Positions 17,488 to 25,983 of a stretch of 64,000 nucleotides of DNA are shown here, piece by piece. The notes under the pieces are model-generated. The model saw only the letters and a program-made list of their open reading frames with translations. It ran no database searches and was not told the DNA's origin. The translations under genes were made by a program, and so were the position numbers. Position 1 is the first letter of the stretch. Each line of letters begins with the position of its first letter. The stretch is from Rhodoferax ferrireducens T118 (lineage in GTDB: Bacteria; Pseudomonadota; Gammaproteobacteria; Burkholderiales; Burkholderiaceae_C): positions 124,001-188,000 of the forward strand of contig NC_007908.1 in assembly GCF_000013605.1 (NCBI RefSeq), read 5' to 3'.

Positions 17488-18135
17488 TCAAGGCGCGTAT
17501 TTCGCCAGGAAACACCGCATGTCCTTGAAATCGGGCATGCGCTCGGTCAGCGTGTCGTGGTCCCAGTCCCACCAGGCGGTGGCTTCCAGGGCTTGGGCAA
17601 TGGCGCGGGGGAAACGCTGGCGGATCACCGTGGCCGGCGCACCGGCGACGATGGCATATGACGCCACATCCCTGGTCACCACCGAGTTGCTGCCGACCAC
17701 GGCCCCGTTGCCAATGTGCACCCCCGGCATGATCACCGCACCGTGGCCGATCCAGGTGTCGTGGCCGATGACCACCCGTTGGCGCAAACGCCAGGCAAAG
17801 AAGTCGGCATCGTCCTGCGTGTCCATGCCGTACATCGTGGGCCGGTAGGTGAAGTGGTGCAGCGTGGGCCGCTCCATCGGGTGAAAGCCGGGGTTGATGC
17901 GCACCATGTTCGCAATGTTGGCGAACTTTCCTATATCGGTCGACATCAGGTCGCAGTTGTGCTGAACGTAGGCGTAATCGTCGAGCAAGCAGTCTCCCAT
18001 GCGCGTCTGTTCGCCGACCTGCGTGTAGCGGCCGAAACGGCAGTCGCGCACGATGGCGCTGGCCGACAGGGTCGGCGCCAGCCCCAAGCTGGCAGGGGGT
18101 GGCAGGTTATGGGCGGCTATGTGGGTGTAGTGCAT
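17488..18135 (-). CDS. Hexapeptide-repeat acetyltransferase of phosphonate operons
   Basis: 215 residues with left-handed beta-helix repeats (CRFGRYTQVGEQTRMGDCLL; later VIGHDTWIGHGAVIMPGVHI and GNGAVVGSNSVV) and the xenobiotic-acetyltransferase active-site region HPMERPTLHHFTYRP. This matches the transferase hexapeptide family that recurs in C-P lyase operons. Its substrate is unknown; acetylation of aminophosphonates is a plausible role. It is the last gene of the minus-strand phn operon, 72 bp after phnM. Confidence 0.82.
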   Translation of the reverse strand: MHYTHIAAHNLPPPASLGLAPTLSASAIVRDCRFGRYTQVGEQTRMGDCLLDDYAYVQHNCDLMSTDIGKFANIANMVRINPGFHPMERPTLHHFTYRPTMYGMDTQDDADFFAWRLRQRVVIGHDTWIGHGAVIMPGVHIGNGAVVGSNSVVTRDVASYAIVAGAPATVIRQRFPRAIAQALEATAWWDWDHDTLTERMPDFKDMRCFLAKYAP

Positions 18136-18207
18136 GGTGAATACCTTTGATCAGTTGAGGACAGAGCTGGCTCACAACGCGCGAGCTGCGGTCTGTCCCG
18201 CAAGGTT

Positions 18208-19350
18208 TCAGAAAGCCCGTTTGCCAGCCAGCCAGGCTTCCAGCACGACAGGCATGCCGACGCGGTTCATGCGCACGCGCAGCAGGTCGGCACGCTGGCC
18301 CGGCGCCACGTCGCCACGGTCTTGCAGGCGAATCGCCCGCGCCGGATTGACCGTGACGGTGCGCACCGCCTTGGGCAGCGTCCAGCCCTCCAGCTGCCCG
18401 AGCATGAAAGTGCCCAGCAGCAGGCTGCTGGGCACGTAGTCGGACGAAAAAATGTCCAGCAAATCGAGCTGCGCCAGCTCGGCGGCCGACACGTTGCCCG
18501 AGTGCGAGCCGCCCTTGACCATATTGGGCCCGCCCATGATGATGGCCATGCCCGCCGCACGCGCCGCCTGCGCCGCCGCCACCGTGGTCGGGAACTCCGA
18601 CATCGCCACGCCTTCTGCAACGGCTTGGGCAATGTCGCTGAGCAAGGTGTCGTCGTGGCTGGCCAAAGGCAGGCCGCGGGCCTGGCACTCACGCACAATT
18701 TCCACCCGGTGTGGCAGCGAGAAGGCCTGCTGGTCCGCCTTGCGCTGCGCAATCATGGCCGCGAACTCGGCGTCGTTGTAGCTGCCATTGCGCTCGGTGT
18801 AGCGGCGGTAGCTTTTCAGGTCGCGCCACTGGCGCTGGCCCGGCGTGTGGTCCATCATGCTGACCAGTGCCAGCAGCGAGTCGTCGGCGTATTCGTGAAA
18901 CACCTCCAGCATGTCGGGCGCGGAGAGTTCGCAGCGCAGGTGCAGCAGGTGCTCGACCCGCATCAGGCCTTCTTCATGGCATTGGTGCAGCGCGGCGATG
19001 GACGTGTGCTGCGTCTGGCTGCGCGTGCCGTCGTCGTCCAGGTCGCCGATCACCACCGAGTCCAGCACGGTGGTGATGCCCGCCGCCGCGCACTGTGCAT
19101 CGTGCACCGTCATGGCCGAGTGGGCGTTCCACAACACGCCGGGGCGGGGTGACAGATGCTTCTCCAGGTTGTCGGTGTGCACCTCCACCAGGCCGGGCAG
19201 CAGCCAGTCGCCAGCCCAGTCTTGGGCGCCGGGTACGGACGTGTTGCCGCTGTCCATGCTGCGGATGATGCCGTCTTCAACCACCAAGCAACCGGTAAAT
19301 TCGTTGTCGGGGGTGACGATGCGGGCGTTGCGGAAAATGCGTTGCTTCAT
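18208..19350 (-). CDS. phnM: Alpha-D-ribose 1-methylphosphonate 5-triphosphate diphosphatase PhnM
   Basis: 380 residues from ATG 19350 with an AAGGAA ribosome-binding site; homology starts at KQRIFRNARIVTPDNEF. It is an amidohydrolase-fold enzyme that removes pyrophosphate from ribose-1-methylphosphonate 5-triphosphate in the C-P lyase pathway. Metal-binding residues are visible in GLVEVHTDNLEKHLSPRPGV, SHDDTLLSDIAQAV and FSSDYVPSSLLLG. It lies 19 bp downstream of phnL. Confidence 0.95.
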   Translation of the reverse strand: MKQRIFRNARIVTPDNEFTGCLVVEDGIIRSMDSGNTSVPGAQDWAGDWLLPGLVEVHTDNLEKHLSPRPGVLWNAHSAMTVHDAQCAAAGITTVLDSVVIGDLDDDGTRSQTQHTSIAALHQCHEEGLMRVEHLLHLRCELSAPDMLEVFHEYADDSLLALVSMMDHTPGQRQWRDLKSYRRYTERNGSYNDAEFAAMIAQRKADQQAFSLPHRVEIVRECQARGLPLASHDDTLLSDIAQAVAEGVAMSEFPTTVAAAQAARAAGMAIIMGGPNMVKGGSHSGNVSAAELAQLDLLDIFSSDYVPSSLLLGTFMLGQLEGWTLPKAVRTVTVNPARAIRLQDRGDVAPGQRADLLRVRMNRVGMPVVLEAWLAGKRAF

Positions 19351-19369
19351 AAAATGTGTTCCTTGAATA

Positions 19370-20068
19370 TCAAACCGGGTTTCGGTGTTGCTCGACGTCA
19401 AAGCAGCGCGTGGCCACGGCCGCGCGGACTTCGTCGTCGTGAAAGATGCCAACGATGGCACTGCCCTGTGCGCGGGCGGCATGAATCAGTTCCACCACCA
19501 CGTGCCGGTTGTCGGCGTCCAGCGAGGCGGTGGGCTCATCGAGCAGCAGCACCGGCGGGGCGGTGATCATGCCGTGGGCGATGTTGACGCGCTGCTGCTC
19601 GCCGCCGGAAAAGGTGGCCGGTGGCAGATGCCACAAATGCTCGTGCAGGTTCAGGCGTTTGAGCCATTGTGCGGCCTGTGCGCGGGCCTCCTCGGCACCG
19701 ACGCCGAGCCGACGCAGCGGGTCGGCCACGATGTCGAGCGTCGAGACGCGCGGAATGACGCGCAGGAACTGCGAGACATAACCCAGCGTGCGGCGACGCA
19801 CCTCAAACACCTCACGCGGCGCGGCGCTGGACAGGCTGACCCAATCGCCTGAATGGCGAATGCGCACCTCGCCACTGCTGGCGCCGTAGTTGCCGTACAG
19901 GCAGCGCAGCAAGGAGCTTTTGCCGCTGCCGGAGTGGCCGGTCAGGGCCAGGCATTCGCCGGGGTGCACGCTCAAATCAATGCCGGCAAATACCGGCAGT
20001 TGCAGCCCGCCGCGCCCGTGCAGCGTGAAGGTTTTGGACAGGCAAAGAGTTTCTATGAGAGCGGTCAT
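19370..20068 (-). CDS. phnL: C-P lyase complex ATP-binding protein PhnL
   Basis: 232 residues from ATG 20068 (MTALIETLCLSKTFTLHGRG). ABC-type ATPase with Walker A GHSGSGKSSLLRCLYGNY, signature FSGGEQQRVNIAHGM and Walker B LLLDEPTASLDADN. PhnL is needed, with PhnGHIJ, to form the ribose-methylphosphonate triphosphate intermediate, rather than for import. It overlaps phnK by 4 bp. Confidence 0.94.
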   Translation of the reverse strand: MTALIETLCLSKTFTLHGRGGLQLPVFAGIDLSVHPGECLALTGHSGSGKSSLLRCLYGNYGASSGEVRIRHSGDWVSLSSAAPREVFEVRRRTLGYVSQFLRVIPRVSTLDIVADPLRRLGVGAEEARAQAAQWLKRLNLHEHLWHLPPATFSGGEQQRVNIAHGMITAPPVLLLDEPTASLDADNRHVVVELIHAARAQGSAIVGIFHDDEVRAAVATRCFDVEQHRNPV

Positions 20069-20949
20069 GGCGTCAGTACCGAGGAAACAAGCAATTGGGT
20101 ATAGGGATGCTGGGGGTCGTCCAGCACGCGATCGGTCAGGCCTTGTTCCACCACGCAACCGTCTTTCATGACCAGCATGCGCTGCGCCAGCAAGCGCGCC
20201 ACCGCCAGGTCGTGCGTGACCACCACGGCGGCCAGCTGCAACTCGTCCACCAGCTCACGCAGCAGGTCCAGCAGGCGGGCTTGCACGGAGACGTCCAGAC
20301 CCGTGGTGGGCTCGTCCATGAACACCAGGCGCGGATGCGTCACCAGGTTGCGGGCAATCTGCAGGCGCTGCTGCATGCCGCCCGAGTAGGTGGCGGGCAG
20401 GTCGTCCATGCGGCCGGCGTCGAGTTCCACGCGTTGCATCCACGAGCTCGCCTCGCTGCGCAGATGGCCGTAGTGCCTGGCCCCCAGGGCCATCAGGCGC
20501 TCTCCCACATTGGCGCCACCCGAGACGTTCATACGCAGGCCGTCGCGCGCATGCTGCTCGACAAAACCCCAATCGGTGCGGGCCAGCCAGCGCAGGCGTG
20601 CTTCCGATAGTTCGGCCAGATCCACCAGGCCCGTGGACTCGCTCCCGGATTCGTTGGGGGACTCGGCCCGCACGTCGTAATGCACCGATCCTTCGTCGCA
20701 AGCCAGGCGCGCCGCCAGCAGGCGCAGCAGCGTGCTTTTGCCCGAACCGGACTCTCCCACCACCGCCAGCACCTCGCCGGGGTAGAGATCAAAACTCACG
20801 CCACGGCAGGCCCAGCGCGGCTGGCCCTGGTGCACAAAGGCCTTGCCGACCTGGCGCGCCGACAACAACACCGGCGGGATCACTGGCGTACCTTCGTGCT
20901 GCGCACTGCGGTGCGAGCTTGCTTGGGGACGGCCCGGCGCGGCGCTCAT
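20065..20949 (-). CDS. phnK: C-P lyase complex ATP-binding protein PhnK
   Basis: 294 residues, about 40 longer than E. coli PhnK because of an N-terminal extension (MSAAPGRPQASSHRSAQHEG) that overlaps the phnJ end; no internal ATG offers a shorter start. Walker A is [17 protein letters not shown], signature YSGGMQQRLQIARNLV, Walker B LVFMDEPTTGLDVS. In E. coli PhnK docks on the PhnGHIJ core. Four-base overlaps on both sides show tight coupling. Confidence 0.94.
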   Translation of the reverse strand: MSAAPGRPQASSHRSAQHEGTPVIPPVLLSARQVGKAFVHQGQPRWACRGVSFDLYPGEVLAVVGESGSGKSTLLRLLAARLACDEGSVHYDVRAESPNESGSESTGLVDLAELSEARLRWLARTDWGFVEQHARDGLRMNVSGGANVGERLMALGARHYGHLRSEASSWMQRVELDAGRMDDLPATYSGGMQQRLQIARNLVTHPRLVFMDEPTTGLDVSVQARLLDLLRELVDELQLAAVVVTHDLAVARLLAQRMLVMKDGCVVEQGLTDRVLDDPQHPYTQLLVSSVLTP

Positions 20950-21869
20950 GCGGCCTCCTGTTCACTTGGCGTCACCGCCTCAGAGGGCGTGGCCAAGGCA
21001 TCATGCAAAGTCACGGCCTGCTGGGTGCCCACCTGCCCGGCATCGCGCCGCTCCTCGCAGTAGTCGCTGTCCGAACATACAAACAGGCGGCTGCCGGCGT
21101 CGTCCACGATCATCTCGTCCAGGTAGCTCTCGCTGGCGCCGCACAGGGCGCAGGCATGGTCCCAGCGCTGCACCTCAAACGGGTGGTCCTCAAAGTCCAG
21201 GCTGCGCACCGGCGTGTAGGGCGGGATGGCGTAGAGGCGTTTTTCGCGACCGGCGCCAAAGAGTTGCAGGGCCGGGTTCATGTGCATCTTGGGGTTATCG
21301 AATTTGGGGATGGGTGAGGGCGACATCAGGTAGCGCTCGTTCACCATGACGGGATAGTCATAGGCGTGCGAGATGGCACCGAGCTGCGCAATGTCCTCGT
21401 ACAGGCGCACATGCATCAGGCCGTATTCGCTTAAAGCGTGCATCTTGATGGTCTCACGCCGACGGGGTTCCAGCTTGGACAGTGGCTCGGGCATGGGCAC
21501 TTGGTAGACAAGCGTTTGCGACTCGGTGAGCGGCGCCTCCGGGATGCGGTGGCGCGTCTGGATCAACGTGGCCTCCCGCGTTTTCTCGGTTGTCGTCACG
21601 CCGGTGGTGCGGGCAAAGAAGCGCCGGATGTTGACCGCGTTGGTGGTGTCGTCCGAGCCCTGGTCGATCACCTTGAGCACGTCGCTGCTCCCGATGATGC
21701 TGGCCGTGATCTGCACGCCACCGGTTCCCCAGCCATAGGCAAAAGGCATCTCGCGCGAACCGAAGGGCACCTGGTAGCCCGGCACCGCCACCGCCTTGAG
21801 CAGGGCGCGGCGAATGTGCTTCTTGGTGCGCTCGTCCAGAAAGGCAAAGTTGTAGTGTTGATCCATCAT
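20946..21869 (-). CDS. phnJ: Carbon-phosphorus lyase PhnJ
   Basis: 307 residues. This radical SAM enzyme cleaves the C-P bond of ribose 1-methylphosphonate 5-phosphate, releasing methane (or another alkane). The unusual cluster cysteines are visible in DHACALCGASESYLDEMIVD followed by LFVCSDSDYCEERRDAG, about residues 240-275. The start MMDQHYNFAFLDERTKKHIR and the motif PFAYGWGTGGVQIT match the family. It overlaps phnI and phnK by 4 bp. Confidence 0.97.
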   Translation of the reverse strand: MMDQHYNFAFLDERTKKHIRRALLKAVAVPGYQVPFGSREMPFAYGWGTGGVQITASIIGSSDVLKVIDQGSDDTTNAVNIRRFFARTTGVTTTEKTREATLIQTRHRIPEAPLTESQTLVYQVPMPEPLSKLEPRRRETIKMHALSEYGLMHVRLYEDIAQLGAISHAYDYPVMVNERYLMSPSPIPKFDNPKMHMNPALQLFGAGREKRLYAIPPYTPVRSLDFEDHPFEVQRWDHACALCGASESYLDEMIVDDAGSRLFVCSDSDYCEERRDAGQVGTQQAVTLHDALATPSEAVTPSEQEAA

Positions 21870-23050
21870 GCCGCCTCTTGCTGGGTGGGGTTGAAAGCGC
21901 TGGCGCTGTCACGTGCCGGCGCGGCATGGGCGGCGCGCAGCTTGCGCACCAGCTCCAGTTCGGCCTGAAAGTCCACGTAGTGTGGCAATTTGAGGTGCTG
22001 CACAAAACCGGATGCCTCGACGTTGTCGGCGTGTGACAGCACAAACTCCTCGTCCTGCGCCGGGGCCACGCGCGGCTCGCCCAGTTCGTCGGCGCGCAGG
22101 GCCCGGTCCACCAGCGCCATGGCCATGGCCTTGCGCTCGGCACCGCCAAAAGCCAGGCCGTAACCCTGGGTGAACTGCGGCGGCACCTCGCGGCTGCCGC
22201 TGAACTGGTTGATCATCTGGCACTCGGTGATCTCTAGCTCACCAATGTCGAGGGCAAAACCCAGCTCATCCGGCACCAGTTCCACACTGACAAAGCCACG
22301 CCGGATTTCGCCGGCAAACGGGTGTGAGTTGGCGTAGCCGCGCTGGGTCGAGTAGCCCATGGCCAGCAGCCAGCCTTCGTCACCACGCGCCAGCGCCTGC
22401 AGGCGCAGGGCGCGGTCGGCGGGGAACATCAAGGGATCACGGGTCAGGTCGCCCGGTGGGGCGGCGTCAAACGGTTGCGGTGTTTCCAGCAGGCCCTCGC
22501 GCGCCAGCAGCTCGTTGATGCGGGGCACGGTGGCCGATGGCGTCTCAATGGCGAGGTACTTTTCCAACGGGTCTGTGAACGCCTTGGCAAGGCAGTCCGG
22601 CGCGGTGTCGCTGGCAGCGGGCGAGTGGCCGGTGTTTTCGCCTTCGGCCAGCAAGGCAAAGTCCAGCAGGCGCTGGGTGTAGTCGTAGGTCGGCCCCAGC
22701 AGCTGGCCGCCCGGCACCTCCTTGAACGTGGCCGAGATGCGCCGCACCAGCGCAATGCGCGCGGTGTCCAGCGGCTCGCTGTAACCCAGGCGCGGCAAGG
22801 TGGTGCGGTAGGCGCGCAGCAGGAAGATCGCTTCCATCAGGTCGCCGCTGGCCTGCTTGATGGCCAGCGCCGCCAGTTCGGGGTCGTACAGCGAGCCTTC
22901 GCTCATGACCCGGTCCACCGCCAGCGAGAGCTGCGCGCGGATCTGCGCCACCGACAACTCGGCAATGGCGGTGTCGCCCCGGCGCTGGGCCTCCAGCAGG
23001 CGCCAGGAACTTTCAATCGCGGCGGCGCCGCCTTTTACTGCAACATACAT
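21866..23050 (-). CDS. phnI: C-P lyase core subunit PhnI
   Basis: 394 residues from ATG 23050 (MYVAVKGGAAAIESSWRLLE); an extension to 23113 runs into an intergenic repeat and is rejected. PhnI is the catalytic core protein that, with PhnG, H and L, couples phosphonate to ribose of ATP with loss of adenine. Family motifs include RRGDTAIAELSVAQIRAQLS, VMSEGSLYDPELAALAIKQA and GYANSHPFAGEIRRGFV. It follows phnH after an 89-bp gap filled by the repeat. Confidence 0.96.
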   Translation of the reverse strand: MYVAVKGGAAAIESSWRLLEAQRRGDTAIAELSVAQIRAQLSLAVDRVMSEGSLYDPELAALAIKQASGDLMEAIFLLRAYRTTLPRLGYSEPLDTARIALVRRISATFKEVPGGQLLGPTYDYTQRLLDFALLAEGENTGHSPAASDTAPDCLAKAFTDPLEKYLAIETPSATVPRINELLAREGLLETPQPFDAAPPGDLTRDPLMFPADRALRLQALARGDEGWLLAMGYSTQRGYANSHPFAGEIRRGFVSVELVPDELGFALDIGELEITECQMINQFSGSREVPPQFTQGYGLAFGGAERKAMAMALVDRALRADELGEPRVAPAQDEEFVLSHADNVEASGFVQHLKLPHYVDFQAELELVRKLRAAHAAPARDSASAFNPTQQEAA

Positions 23051-23051
23051 A

Positions 23052-23132
23052 TCAGGCTCCCGCCGGGCCGCCCCAAGGGAAGCCTGCGCCCCCTCGGGGG
23101 GCAGTGAATACACGAAGTGATGAGCGTGGGGG
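23052..23132. repeat. GC-rich intergenic repeat with hairpin between phnH and phnI
   Basis: The block GGGCCGCCCCAAGGGAAGCC leads to GCCCCCTCGGGGGGC, a strong stem-loop, and then CACGAAGTGATGAGCGTGGGGG. Its layout resembles short GC-rich repeats that are common between genes in Comamonadaceae genomes. It could modulate the phnH/phnI ratio. Confidence 0.55.
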
Positions 23133-23139
23133 TTTCATC

Positions 23140-23739
23140 CTAGACTCCTTCCAATCGACGCACCCGCGTCGTGCGGGGCAGGCCCAGCGCGTCTTCGCCG
23201 CAGGTAAAAACAATGTCAACACCCCGCGGGAAAGCCGCGTGGTTGGCTTGCCACTGCGCCCAGAAGTCATCGGGCAAGCCTTGCAGACCAACGCACTGCA
23301 CGTCCCGAATGCCGGGGCCGCGCCATTCCAGCGCCGGGCCATCGGCCAGGCCAGGCAGTTCGATCAGCAGGGTGCTGGAAAACTCGGGCGCCGCCGCTGT
23401 GCCGGATGCAAAGTCGCTCAGCGCGAACCCCTGATGGATGCCGGTGAACACCGCAAAACTGGCCGCCTCCGGCCGCTCGGCGAGCCCCGCACCGGTGTGA
23501 AAGCGCAGCCAGTGCTGCAGGCCCGCATCGGCGCGCTGCCACCACACGGGCGTTTCGTCGTCGCTCAGGCTCAGCAGCAAGCGGGCCATGGCCCCACCCA
23601 GCGCCACATCGGGCAGAGCGGGACCGATGCGGCGGACTTGCCCCGGTCGGGCCAGCGCGTCCAGCACCGCCCGAAAGGCCTGCTGGCTGTCATGCACGCC
23701 ATCAAGCAGACCGGGCGCCAGGGTCTGTGCGCCGTTCAT
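23140..23739 (-). CDS. phnH: C-P lyase core subunit PhnH
   Basis: 199 residues. PhnH is a PLP-transferase-like fold without the cofactor and is part of the PhnGHIJ core. Family features are FRAVLDALARPGQVRRI near residue 25, SDDETPVWW, and GIHQGFALSDFASGTAAAPE. The ATG overlaps the phnG stop by 4 bp. Its 3' end is followed by the repeat before phnI. Confidence 0.93.
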   Translation of the reverse strand: MNGAQTLAPGLLDGVHDSQQAFRAVLDALARPGQVRRIGPALPDVALGGAMARLLLSLSDDETPVWWQRADAGLQHWLRFHTGAGLAERPEAASFAVFTGIHQGFALSDFASGTAAAPEFSSTLLIELPGLADGPALEWRGPGIRDVQCVGLQGLPDDFWAQWQANHAAFPRGVDIVFTCGEDALGLPRTTRVRRLEGV

Positions 23740-24200
23740 GCCTCACCTCGCACGAAGGTGAAAAACTCGACTTTGGAGCCGGCCCCGTCGCGCTGCTTTT
23801 GTGCCCGGGCCTGGGCCTGCCCCAAGGCCAGTGGCGCAATGAGGTCGCGCTGCAAGTCGTCGTGATGCTGCGGGTCTTGCAGCAGGGCGTCAAACAGCGC
23901 CGCCAGTTCAGCGCGGCGCTTGTCGCGGCCCAGCGCATAGGACACGCCCAGCGGGCCGTTCCCCAGGCGCACGGCGCAGCGCACCACGCTGGCCTCGCCC
24001 AGGTTGAAGGGGTTGCCGGTGCCACCCACGCGGCCACGCAGCATCACCATGCCGATTTCCGGCGCTCGCACGGGCTTGAGCTCAGGCAGCTCGCCCGCTG
24101 CAGGCAGCATGTCTTCGAGTTGAGTCAGGGTGGCGCGCGCCAGCACCGCCAGCCATGCCAGTCGCGTCGGGTAGTCGCTTGTTAGGATGTTGCTTGTCAT
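23736..24200 (-). CDS. phnG: C-P lyase core subunit PhnG
   Basis: 154 residues, the normal size. Opening TRLAWLAVLARATLTQLEDM and the stretch MVMLRGRVGGTGNPFNLGEA (then SVVRCAVRL) are characteristic. PhnG works with PhnI in the ribosyl transfer step. It is the first gene of the minus-strand phn operon; its start codon lies inside the duplicated control element (24194-24302), with a Pho box 89 bp upstream. Confidence 0.94.
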   Translation of the reverse strand: MTSNILTSDYPTRLAWLAVLARATLTQLEDMLPAAGELPELKPVRAPEIGMVMLRGRVGGTGNPFNLGEASVVRCAVRLGNGPLGVSYALGRDKRRAELAALFDALLQDPQHHDDLQRDLIAPLALGQAQARAQKQRDGAGSKVEFFTFVRGEA

Positions 24201-24302
24201 ACAGATGTCTAGAGCAGTCAGTCAAGTTGGGAGCCGGGGCACATGGGCTTGAATACGATGTGCAACCCAGGTAGTTGACTTCGTCAACATGAAAGATTTA
24301 TG
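24194..24302. repeat. Divergent phn control region, copy 1
   Basis: This 109-bp unit matches 24428-24535 in order and spacing: TTGTCATACAGATGTCTA, AGTCA/AAGT-GGGA, (C)AAGTAGTT-ACTTC and the final ATGACA. The left end holds the phnG start codon. The right end (ATG 24300) is a decayed phnF-like start (ATGACAGTCAAACTA against ATGACATTCGAACAA). It also contains the dyad GTTGAC-TTC-GTCAAC at about 24274-24288. Confidence 0.75.
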
Positions 24303-24306
24303 ACAG
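24289..24306 (-). promoter_or_regulatory. Pho box upstream of phnG
   Basis: The minus strand reads CTGTCATAAATCTTTCAT, 17 of 18 positions of the E. coli Pho box (CTGTCATAWAWCTGTCAY). It is 89 bp before the phnG start codon and points towards it, so PhoB-dependent induction under phosphate limitation is likely. Confidence 0.65.
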
Positions 24307-24345
24307 TCAAACTACGAATGCTGACTTGCCACTGGCGCTCAATCT

Positions 24346-24402
24346 GCTATATATTCAGTAGCTACTTATGCATGATTGACGGCGGCTAGAGCCTGTTTTT
24401 TT
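24346..24402 (+). repeat. Comamonadaceae-type intergenic repeat, copy 2
   Basis: GCTATATATTCAGTAGCTAC followed by GACGGCGGCTAGAGCCTG and a T-run. It separates the two copies of the phn control region. The core is less conserved than in other copies (GGCGG for GGGGG). The T-run after a weak stem could stop transcription between the divergent units. Confidence 0.65.
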
Positions 24403-24427
24403 ATATATTTTCTTGCGACGACCGCGT

Positions 24428-24535
24428 TTGTCATACAGATGTCTAAATCAGTCACTAAAGTGGGGAATCAGCGCAGGCCCATCGCAGCAGGATGACCCTG
24501 CAAGTAGTTCACTTCATGGACAAAGAAGACGTATG
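24428..24535. repeat. Divergent phn control region, copy 2
   Basis: 108-bp counterpart of 24194-24302, offset 233-234 bp. The right end is the real phnF start (ATG 24533). The left end keeps TTGTCATACAGATGTCTA, where the embedded phnG-like start on the minus strand (ATGACAAACGCG) is now non-functional. The Pho box and the GTTGAC dyad of copy 1 are degraded here. Confidence 0.75.
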
Positions 24536-25291
24536 ACATTCGAACAACTCACCACCAGCAGCCCCGGGCGGCGCAGCGGCGTGGCCGTGTGGCGACAGAT
24601 TGCGGACACCCTGACGACCGAAATTCGTGACCGTGCCTATGCGGGCACCGGCCGCCTGCCCGGCGAGGTCGAGCTGTCTGCCCGCTTTGCCGTCAACCGC
24701 CACACGCTGCGCCAGGCCGTGGCCGCGCTGCAAAGCGAAGGCCTGCTGCGTATCGAGCCGGGGCGGGGTATGTTTGTGCAGCACGAGTTGATGGACTATG
24801 CGCTCTCAAGGCGCACCCGCTTCAGTGAAAACCTGCTGCGCCAGGGCCTGTTGCCCAGCAAACAGTTGCTGACCGCGCGCGAGATGCCGGCGCCCGAGCG
24901 TGCAGCGCGAGAACTCAAGCTGGACAAGGGGGCCAAAGTTCTGATGGTGGAGATGCTCGACGAGGCCAACGACGCGCCCATCGGCCTGGCCACCGCCTAC
25001 TACCCGGCATTGCGCTTTGCGGGCTTGCTGGAGATGCTGGCCGAGGGCACCCGCACCACTGACATCCTCAAACATTTTGGCGTGCAGGACTATGTGCGCG
25101 AGCAAAGCCGCATCACCACGCAGATGCCCAACGACGAGACGGCGCGCCTGCTCAGGCAGCCCGGCACCCGGCCGCTGCTGTGTGTGGAATGCCTTGACGT
25201 GGACATGGACGGCACGCCGATCAAATATGGCGAGACGGTTTTTTGTGGTGATCGGGTGCAACTGGTGGTGAACGCGGGAGGCACCGCATGA
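24533..25291 (+). CDS. phnF: GntR-family regulator of phosphonate genes PhnF
   Basis: 252 residues from ATG 24533 (MTFEQLTTSSPGRRSGVAVW). N-terminal GntR winged helix (AVWRQIADTLTTEIRDRAYA, then RFAVNRHTLRQAVAALQSEG) and a C-terminal UTRA/HutC ligand domain. It most likely represses or tunes the divergent phn operons through the duplicated element, which contains TGTCTAGA-like HutC-type half sites. Its stop overlaps the next gene by 4 bp. Confidence 0.92.
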   Translation: MTFEQLTTSSPGRRSGVAVWRQIADTLTTEIRDRAYAGTGRLPGEVELSARFAVNRHTLRQAVAALQSEGLLRIEPGRGMFVQHELMDYALSRRTRFSENLLRQGLLPSKQLLTAREMPAPERAARELKLDKGAKVLMVEMLDEANDAPIGLATAYYPALRFAGLLEMLAEGTRTTDILKHFGVQDYVREQSRITTQMPNDETARLLRQPGTRPLLCVECLDVDMDGTPIKYGETVFCGDRVQLVVNAGGTA

Positions 25292-25983
25292 AGCCGCGCT
25301 ACGCCGTTTATTTCGCGCCGGAACAGGGCTCGCCGTGGTGGGAGTTCGGCAGCCGCTGGTTGGGCCGCGACGAGTGCGAGGATGTCAACAAAGTCCAGCA
25401 TGCACTGGCCGAGATCGGGCCGGTCGAGCTGCGGGAGATCACCGCGCAGCCACGCCGCTATGGCTTTCATGCCACCTTGAAGGCGCCGTTCAGCTTGAGC
25501 GGCAGCCACAACGCAGCCGACTTGACAGCGCGTCTGCGTGCGCTGGCGGCCACGCGCAAGCCGGTGCTGCTGGGGCCGATGCAGGCGGTCATGCTGGGCG
25601 ACTTTGTGGCACTGGTGCCCGCCCTGGGGTCTGACGAACTGATGGCGCTGGCCGCAGCCTGTGTCACCACGCTCGATGACTTGCGCAGACCCTTGTCCGA
25701 GGCTGATCTGGCGCGCCGCCGGGTCGAACAGCTCGACGCGCGTGAACAGGAACTGCTGCAGCAGTACGGCTACCCCTACGTGCTGGAATGTTTCCGATTT
25801 CACTTGACCCTGAGCGGACCCCTGGCACGGCCCACGGCGCAACGGGTGTTGCAGGCGGTGGCCGCCCCCGTGGCACAGCTCAATGCGACGGCTCCCTTGG
25901 TGCTGGACCGCTTGTGCCTGTTTGTGGAACCGGCGCCGGGCCAGCCGTTCCAGCGAATGGCCGATGTGGCTTTAAGCGCATGA
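25288..25983 (+). CDS. DUF1045 phosphonate-operon protein (2H phosphoesterase fold)
   Basis: 231 residues. Two HxT motifs typical of the 2H phosphoesterase superfamily are visible: YGFHATLKAPFSL (near residue 58) and FRFHLTLSGPL (near 170). The family recurs beside phnN in C-P lyase loci and may process cyclic ribose phosphates, for example the 1,2-cyclic phosphate product; that role is inferred. Start and stop overlap phnF and phnN by 4 bp, so the three form one coupled unit. Confidence 0.85.
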   Translation: MKPRYAVYFAPEQGSPWWEFGSRWLGRDECEDVNKVQHALAEIGPVELREITAQPRRYGFHATLKAPFSLSGSHNAADLTARLRALAATRKPVLLGPMQAVMLGDFVALVPALGSDELMALAAACVTTLDDLRRPLSEADLARRRVEQLDAREQELLQQYGYPYVLECFRFHLTLSGPLARPTAQRVLQAVAAPVAQLNATAPLVLDRLCLFVEPAPGQPFQRMADVALSA

